Origin: Deltaproteobacteria bacterium
GTDB lineage: Bacteria; Desulfobacterota; Desulfomonilia; Desulfomonilales; Desulfomonilaceae
Assembly (NCBI GenBank): GCA_021777225.1
Contig: JAJYDQ010000026.1
Location: forward strand, 1 to 49,224
Direction of reading: 5' to 3'
DNA length: 49,224 nucleotides
Positions 44,490 through 49,224 of the stretch are shown piece by piece. The translations under genes were made by a program, and so were the position numbers. The first letter of the stretch is position 1; each line of letters opens with the position of its first letter. Under the pieces are notes generated by a model. The model was not told the origin of the DNA. It worked only from the letters and a program-made list of their open reading frames with translations, and searched no databases.

Positions 44490-45728
44490 ATGAATCAAGC
44501 GGACAATGCGTGGGTTCTGGCGTCTTCAGCGCTGGTTTTACTTATGACACCGGGTTTGGCTATGTTCTACGGCGGTATGACCAGATCGAAGAACGTTCTA
44601 TCAACCATGATGCACAGCTTCTTTCTAATGGCGATGGCATCAATAATCTGGATGTTTTATGGCTTCAGCCTGGCCTTTGCCCCTGACGCCGTCAGAGGGT
44701 GGTTGGGCGGTTCACATTACTTTTTTCTCAACAATATTGGCGCAGGGTTATTTCCGGACCTAGTAGACCCGTCCAAGACGATGACCATTCCTGGGACCAC
44801 TTTCATGATTTTCCAGTGTATGTTTGCTGTAATAACTCCAGCTTTGATATCCGGCGCCTTTGCGGAAAGAATGAAATTCAGTTCGTTCGTACTATTCATG
44901 TTGTTGTGGATCACTTTTGTGTATTGCCCTATAGCCCACTGGGTCTGGGGTCCCGGAGGCTGGCTATCAGGAATGGGAGCGCTTGATTTCGCAGGTGGGA
45001 CTGTAGTTCACATAAATGCGGCGGCGGCGGCACTGGCTTGCGCCATTGTAATCGGTAAACGTAAAGGCTACGGCCACACTGCAATGATCCCGCATAACCT
45101 CACCCTGACTCTACTGGGGGCGGGTCTGTTGTGGGTAGGTTGGTTCGGTTTCAATGCGGGTAGCGCGCTGGCAGCCAGTGAAGGAGCTGCGATGGCCTTT
45201 GTAGTGACACATATGGCGACTGCCGCAGCGGCGATGTCATGGTTGTTTGCGGAATGGGTCATCAAGGGAAAACCGACTACGCTTGGTCTAGCTTCCGGCG
45301 CAGTCGCCGGCCTGGTAGCGATTACCCCCGCCTCCGGGTTTGTCGGACCTGTGTCTTCCGTAATACTGGGCGCTATAGCTGGTGTACTATGCTACCTTGC
45401 GGTGCTCGCTAAGAGTTCTCTAGGTTATGATGACGCCCTGGACGTAGTGGGCGTACATGGTGTCGGTGGGATCTGGGGCGCTCTCGCCACTGGGCTGTTC
45501 GCTTCCAAGCTCATAAACCCGACTGGGGGTGACGGCCTGTTTTTCGGTAATCCCGGACAGCTTTGGATCCAGTTTGTGGCGGTGGTCGCAACAATAGTCT
45601 ATTCTCTCGTGGTAACCACTATCATCCTTTACATAGTTAAAGCTGTAGTCGGTCTTAAAGTTTCCGAGGAAGAGGAAGTTGTCGGCTGCGACACATCTGA
45701 ACATGGCGAAACCGCCTACAGTATTTAG
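44490..45728 (+). CDS. amt: Ammonium transporter, first copy
   Basis: 412 residues with eleven membrane helices. Amt motifs: LVLLMTPGLAMFYGG, VVHINAAAAALACAIVIGKR (first pore His), VVGVHGVGGIWG (second His of the twin-His pair) and the C-terminal GCDTSEHGETAY tail that contacts the PII protein. It imports ammonium at low external concentration. Good GGAG site. A PII gene follows after about 94 bases, the normal amt-glnK pairing. Confidence 0.95.
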   Translation: MNQADNAWVLASSALVLLMTPGLAMFYGGMTRSKNVLSTMMHSFFLMAMASIIWMFYGFSLAFAPDAVRGWLGGSHYFFLNNIGAGLFPDLVDPSKTMTIPGTTFMIFQCMFAVITPALISGAFAERMKFSSFVLFMLLWITFVYCPIAHWVWGPGGWLSGMGALDFAGGTVVHINAAAAALACAIVIGKRKGYGHTAMIPHNLTLTLLGAGLLWVGWFGFNAGSALAASEGAAMAFVVTHMATAAAAMSWLFAEWVIKGKPTTLGLASGAVAGLVAITPASGFVGPVSSVILGAIAGVLCYLAVLAKSSLGYDDALDVVGVHGVGGIWGALATGLFASKLINPTGGDGLFFGNPGQLWIQFVAVVATIVYSLVVTTIILYIVKAVVGLKVSEEEEVVGCDTSEHGETAYSI

Positions 45729-45810
45729 AGGTTGTGTTCGGTTGGGCCTGCTTTGTTGGATGAAACGACTCAGCAGACCAAAACTTCTATCCGCTTAACT
45801 ATCTCACTGA

Positions 45811-46161
<351 letters not shown>

Positions 46162-46167
46162 TATCAC

Positions 46168-46204
46168 TGAGAGAAAACCCGCCATATGAACGGGCTTTCT
46201 CTCA
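46168..46204 (+). terminator. Hairpin after first glnB
   Basis: TGAGAGAAA/TTTCTCTCA (9 bp) plus CCCG/CGGG (4 bp) with one mismatch form a stem seven bases after the glnB stop. There is no U-tract; a termination or mRNA-protection role is likely. Confidence 0.5.
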
Positions 46205-46346
46205 TAGCTCCATAATTGAAGTTCAATTACCTACATAATTGTAATACTAGAAGGGCTATTATTACCTTTATGTAGGGTTTTTATATATTCTTCAAGGCCT
46301 TGAGATTTAATCTAATTACTGTTGTTCTTTGATATTAGACGGTTAC

Positions 46347-46389
46347 ATGACCGGTCATTAATGATTGCTGTGTTGGCACGTCACTTGCT
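46347..46389 (+). promoter_or_regulatory. Sigma-54 promoter upstream of second amt, with palindrome
   Basis: TGGCACG-TCAC-TTGCT (46374-46389) is a perfect sigma-54 consensus with GG and GC ten bases apart. Directly upstream (46347-46358) is the 12-base perfect palindrome ATGACCGGTCAT, centred near -46. The rest of the 46205-46516 gap holds only AT-rich leader and a GGAGGAGGG ribosome site. Confidence 0.85.
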
Positions 46390-46516
46390 TAAATGCCAAA
46401 ATTGTAGATTCGGCTTACCGTTCCGGATCGACGGTCGGGCCTTTCAAGTGGGTCGAAACACTCGCCGGCGTCCTCCTCTTTAAAGGCTTGAAAAATCTCG
46501 GGAGGAGGGTTGTTTT

Positions 46517-47728
46517 ATGAACGCAGCCGACACGGCTTTTGTCATGATAAGTGCGGCGTTGGTTTTACTTATGACGCCTGGGCTCGCCATATTTTATGGT
46601 GGTTTGACCAGGCCCAAAAATGTGCTTTCAACAATGATGCACAGCTTCTTGCTAATGGGTTTGGGGTCTCTAATCTGGTTGATATATGGTTACAGTTTGT
46701 CTTTTGGGCCGGATGTCGGAGGATTCATAGGAAACCTAGCCCATTTCATGGGGCACGGAGTCGGGTCGGAAATTAAAGAAGGGCTTACTATCCCTCATTC
46801 GGTGTTTTTCGCGTTTCAGGGAATGTTTGTAATCATCACCCCTGCGCTAATTTCCGGAGCATTTGCTGAGAGAATGAAATTTGCTCCGTTTGTAGTTTTT
46901 ACGGTTTTATGGATGACCTTCGTTTACGCCCCTGTCTGTCACTGGATCTGGGGTGGTGGTTGGCTTTCAAAATTGGGAATTCTCGATTTTGCCGGCGGTT
47001 TGGTGGTTCACCTCAATTGCGGGGTCGCTGCGCTGGTTGCAGCCCTGGTGGTCGGCAAAAGAAAAGGATATGGGACAAGGGCGTTCATTCCACATAACCT
47101 GACTCTAACGTTACTGGGGGTAGGTTTGCTATGGTTCGGGTGGTTCGGCTTTAACGCTGGTAGCCGCCTAGCCGCTGACGGAGTGGCTGGAAATGCTTTC
47201 ATCGTAACTCATATGGCTGCGGCGACCGGCTCGATGACATGGATATTCGGCGAATGGATTTTAAAGGGCAAACCTACTACATTAGGTTTAGCTTCAGGAG
47301 CAATAGCCGGTCTAGGATCTATTACCCCCGCATGCGGGTATGTAGGCCTTGACGCGGCCCTGATTATTGGTGGGATAGCGGGAATAATCTGTTACCTGGC
47401 GGTACTTGCAAAAGACAAGCTGGGTTACGATGATTCACTTGATGTCGTTGGCATTCATGGGGTCGGCGGCATTTGGGGGACTTTTTGCACAGGTATTTTT
47501 GCGTCAAAGCTTATTAACCCACAAGGTGGAAATGGTTTATTATTCGGAGACTCCCATCAGTTGCTGGTTCAGGTCATCGGCATTGCGGCTGTATTTGTGT
47601 ATAGCGCTGTAATAACAGCCGTTTTACTTTATGCTGTCAAGGCGGTCATTGGTTTACGAGTAACTGAAGAAGAGGAAGAACTTGGCGTAGACACTAGCGC
47701 TCATGGAGAGGTCGGATATAATCTGTAA
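46517..47728 (+). CDS. amt: Ammonium transporter, second copy
   Basis: 403 residues, close relative of the first Amt: LVLLMTPGLAIFYGGLTRPK, LVVHLNCGVAALVAALVVGK, VVGIHGVGGIWG and the VDTSAHGEVGY tail. Differences are concentrated in the loop after helix 2 (VGGFIGNLAHFMGHG). The first pore His is kept in VVHLN and the second in GIHGVGG. Strong GGAGGAGGG site. Followed after 70 bases by the second PII gene. Confidence 0.95.
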   Translation: MNAADTAFVMISAALVLLMTPGLAIFYGGLTRPKNVLSTMMHSFLLMGLGSLIWLIYGYSLSFGPDVGGFIGNLAHFMGHGVGSEIKEGLTIPHSVFFAFQGMFVIITPALISGAFAERMKFAPFVVFTVLWMTFVYAPVCHWIWGGGWLSKLGILDFAGGLVVHLNCGVAALVAALVVGKRKGYGTRAFIPHNLTLTLLGVGLLWFGWFGFNAGSRLAADGVAGNAFIVTHMAAATGSMTWIFGEWILKGKPTTLGLASGAIAGLGSITPACGYVGLDAALIIGGIAGIICYLAVLAKDKLGYDDSLDVVGIHGVGGIWGTFCTGIFASKLINPQGGNGLLFGDSHQLLVQVIGIAAVFVYSAVITAVLLYAVKAVIGLRVTEEEEELGVDTSAHGEVGYNL

Positions 47729-47780
47729 TACTATTGGATAACCGAGGGCGTGACGAGTTCACATGGTGGAATTGTTCTGA

Positions 47781-48137
<357 letters not shown>

Positions 48138-48177
48138 GACAAGCCTTTACATCACATACACTTCCTTGCGCTGATAT

Positions 48178-48193
48178 TGGTTTTCCGCTTGCG
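48178..48193 (+). promoter_or_regulatory. Weak sigma-54-like element upstream of glnA
   Basis: TGGTTTTCCGCTTGC has GG and GC ten bases apart but departs from TGGCAC in the left half. A transcript from here would pass the 48241 hairpin before glnA. Low confidence. Confidence 0.35.
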
Positions 48194-48240
48194 CTTACGT
48201 TTTGCGCAGGTCTATCAGTCGTGACGAGAACTGGATTCAT

Positions 48241-48271
48241 ACTATGGCGGGCTGCGCCCGTCATAGTTTTT
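48241..48271 (+). terminator. Intrinsic terminator between glnB and glnA
   Basis: ACTATGGCGGGC and GCCCGTCATAGT form a 12-pair stem (one G-U) with a TGC loop, followed by TTTTT. It probably ends the amt-glnB transcript; if the upstream sigma-54-like element is real it would be an attenuator for glnA. Confidence 0.85.
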
Positions 48272-48351
48272 CGGAGTTTTAGATCAACTGATAAACACGG
48301 TCACAGGCTTGGCCGTTTGTTTAGCGTACAGAACAAAAAAAGGAGTAAGGA

Positions 48352-49224
48352 ATGGAACCTAAAGCGGTTTTGGAATTTGCCAAGAAGAACAATGCGGTAA
48401 TGGTGGATTTGAAATTTATGGATTTTCCTGGGATGTGGCAACATTTTAGCGTGCCTATGCACGAACTTGAGGAAGATTCATTTGAAGATGGTTTTGGTTT
48501 TGATGGATCATCCATACGTGGTTGGCAGCCTATCAACGCATCCGACATGCTCGTCATCCCTGACGCTTCGACAGCGGTCATGGACCCTTTTATGGAGCAC
48601 CCCACACTATCTTTGATATGCGACATCGTGGATCCGGTAACCAAGGAAAGATACACTAGAGATCCCAGAAACATAGCGCATAAGGCGGAAGCTTACCTGA
48701 AGTACACCAAAATCGGAGACACCTGCTTTATTGGACCTGAAGCGGAGTTTTTCATTTTCGATGATGTTCGTTACAGCTACGGTTCCAACCATGGCTTCCA
48801 TCAGGTAGATTCTATAGAAGGTGTGTGGAACACAGGTCGTGAGGAAGAACCCAACCTGGGTTACAAACCCAGACACAAAGAGGGCTATTTCCCTGTGTCT
48901 CCGACAGATTCACAACAGGACCTCAGGACCGAAATGGTCCTCACTCTTGAGAGCCTTGGTATAACCATAGAGGCCCAGCACCATGAAGTCGCAACGGCGG
49001 GACAGGCCGAGATCGACATGAAGTTCAAGCCTCTACTGCAGATGGGCGACCAACTGATGTGGTTCAAATATGTTCTGAAGAACGTTGCGAAACGTTACGA
49101 CAAGACCGTAACTTTCATGCCCAAACCGCTATTTGAGGACAATGGGTCGGGCATGCACACCCACATAAGCATCTGGAAGGGCGGAGAACCACTGTTCGCT
49201 GGTGACAAATACGCCGGCATGTCC
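48352..49224 (+). CDS. glnA: Glutamine synthetase type I, N-terminal part (cut by window end)
   Basis: 291 codons of GlnA up to the last base; the gene continues outside. Visible motifs: [41 protein letters not shown] (metal-binding Glu), QAEIDMKF and [18 protein letters not shown] (ATP/metal-binding signature). It makes glutamine from glutamate and ammonia. AGGAGT site before the ATG. Last gene of the nitrogen block, probably PII-regulated. Confidence 0.95.
   Translation, partial: MEPKAVLEFAKKNNAVMVDLKFMDFPGMWQHFSVPMHELEEDSFEDGFGFDGSSIRGWQPINASDMLVIPDASTAVMDPFMEHPTLSLICDIVDPVTKERYTRDPRNIAHKAEAYLKYTKIGDTCFIGPEAEFFIFDDVRYSYGSNHGFHQVDSIEGVWNTGREEEPNLGYKPRHKEGYFPVSPTDSQQDLRTEMVLTLESLGITIEAQHHEVATAGQAEIDMKFKPLLQMGDQLMWFKYVLKNVAKRYDKTVTFMPKPLFEDNGSGMHTHISIWKGGEPLFAGDKYAGMS

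Overview
The window looks like a chromosome segment of an anaerobic Desulfobacterota (former delta-proteobacterial) organism, probably Desulfomonile- or Syntrophobacter-like. The pointers are a ferredoxin-linked 2-oxoacid oxidoreductase operon, a fused B12-dependent acyl-CoA mutase (IcmF), anaerobic-type cobalamin genes (cbiE, cbiJ/cobK, cbiB), an AhbA/B-type siroheme decarboxylase, ThyX and a NifA/Amt/PII/GlnA nitrogen block. The taxonomic call is an inference from gene content. No rRNA, tRNA, CRISPR array or intact transposase was seen.

Layout. 0-6 kb: envelope and exported proteins (Tat-exported guanine deaminase, outer-membrane barrel, Tat-exported flavin oxidase, inverse-autotransporter-type barrel). 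6-9.3 kb: icmF. 9.6-12.7 kb: a visibly GC-richer patch on the minus strand holding out-of-frame remnants of a molybdenum hydroxylase (FAD and Mo subunits fused by deletion), an ABM-domain membrane protein and an amidohydrolase guanine deaminase. 13.1-17.1 kb: the C-terminal stub of an acyl-CoA ligase, then a TetR regulator with a strong palindromic operator, an EmrB-type exporter and an EmrA/HlyD adaptor. 17.4-18.3 kb: exported alpha/beta hydrolase. 18.3-21.5 kb (minus): ferredoxin, alpha, beta and gamma subunits of a VOR/KOR enzyme plus a double-ACT protein. 21.6-26 kb: TPR protein, aminotransferase with an elaborate hairpin leader, coiled-coil lipoprotein, MagIII/EndoIII-type glycosylase, small exported protein. 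26-29 kb (minus): DUF721/DciA-like, MogA-like, SpeD/SpeH, PrsW. 29-33.4 kb (plus): orphan DppF-type ATPase, a cluster of DnaA-box-like sites, a fused CdaA-YbbR c-di-AMP synthase translationally coupled to a GAF/degenerate-GGDEF protein. 33.5-39.6 kb: thyX, three cobalamin genes, an MreB-like paralogue, siroheme decarboxylase, Nudix, dtd. 39.6-42.4 kb (minus): DUF1285 protein and a Slt-type lytic transglycosylase. 42.6-49.2 kb (plus): nifA-like regulator, amt-glnB, amt-glnB, glnA (cut by the window edge).

How the parts fit. The VOR-type enzyme would make isobutyryl-CoA from the valine keto acid and IcmF would interconvert it with butyryl-CoA using B12, for which three biosynthetic genes lie nearby. 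The last 7 kb is a nitrogen-sensing and assimilation block with recognisable sigma-54 promoters before both amt genes. Most unusual: the single-polypeptide CdaA-YbbR with its coupled degenerate GGDEF partner, the multi-state hairpin leader before the 22.5 kb aminotransferase, the four identical DnaA-box-like nonamers upstream of cdaA, and the decaying purine-hydroxylase island.
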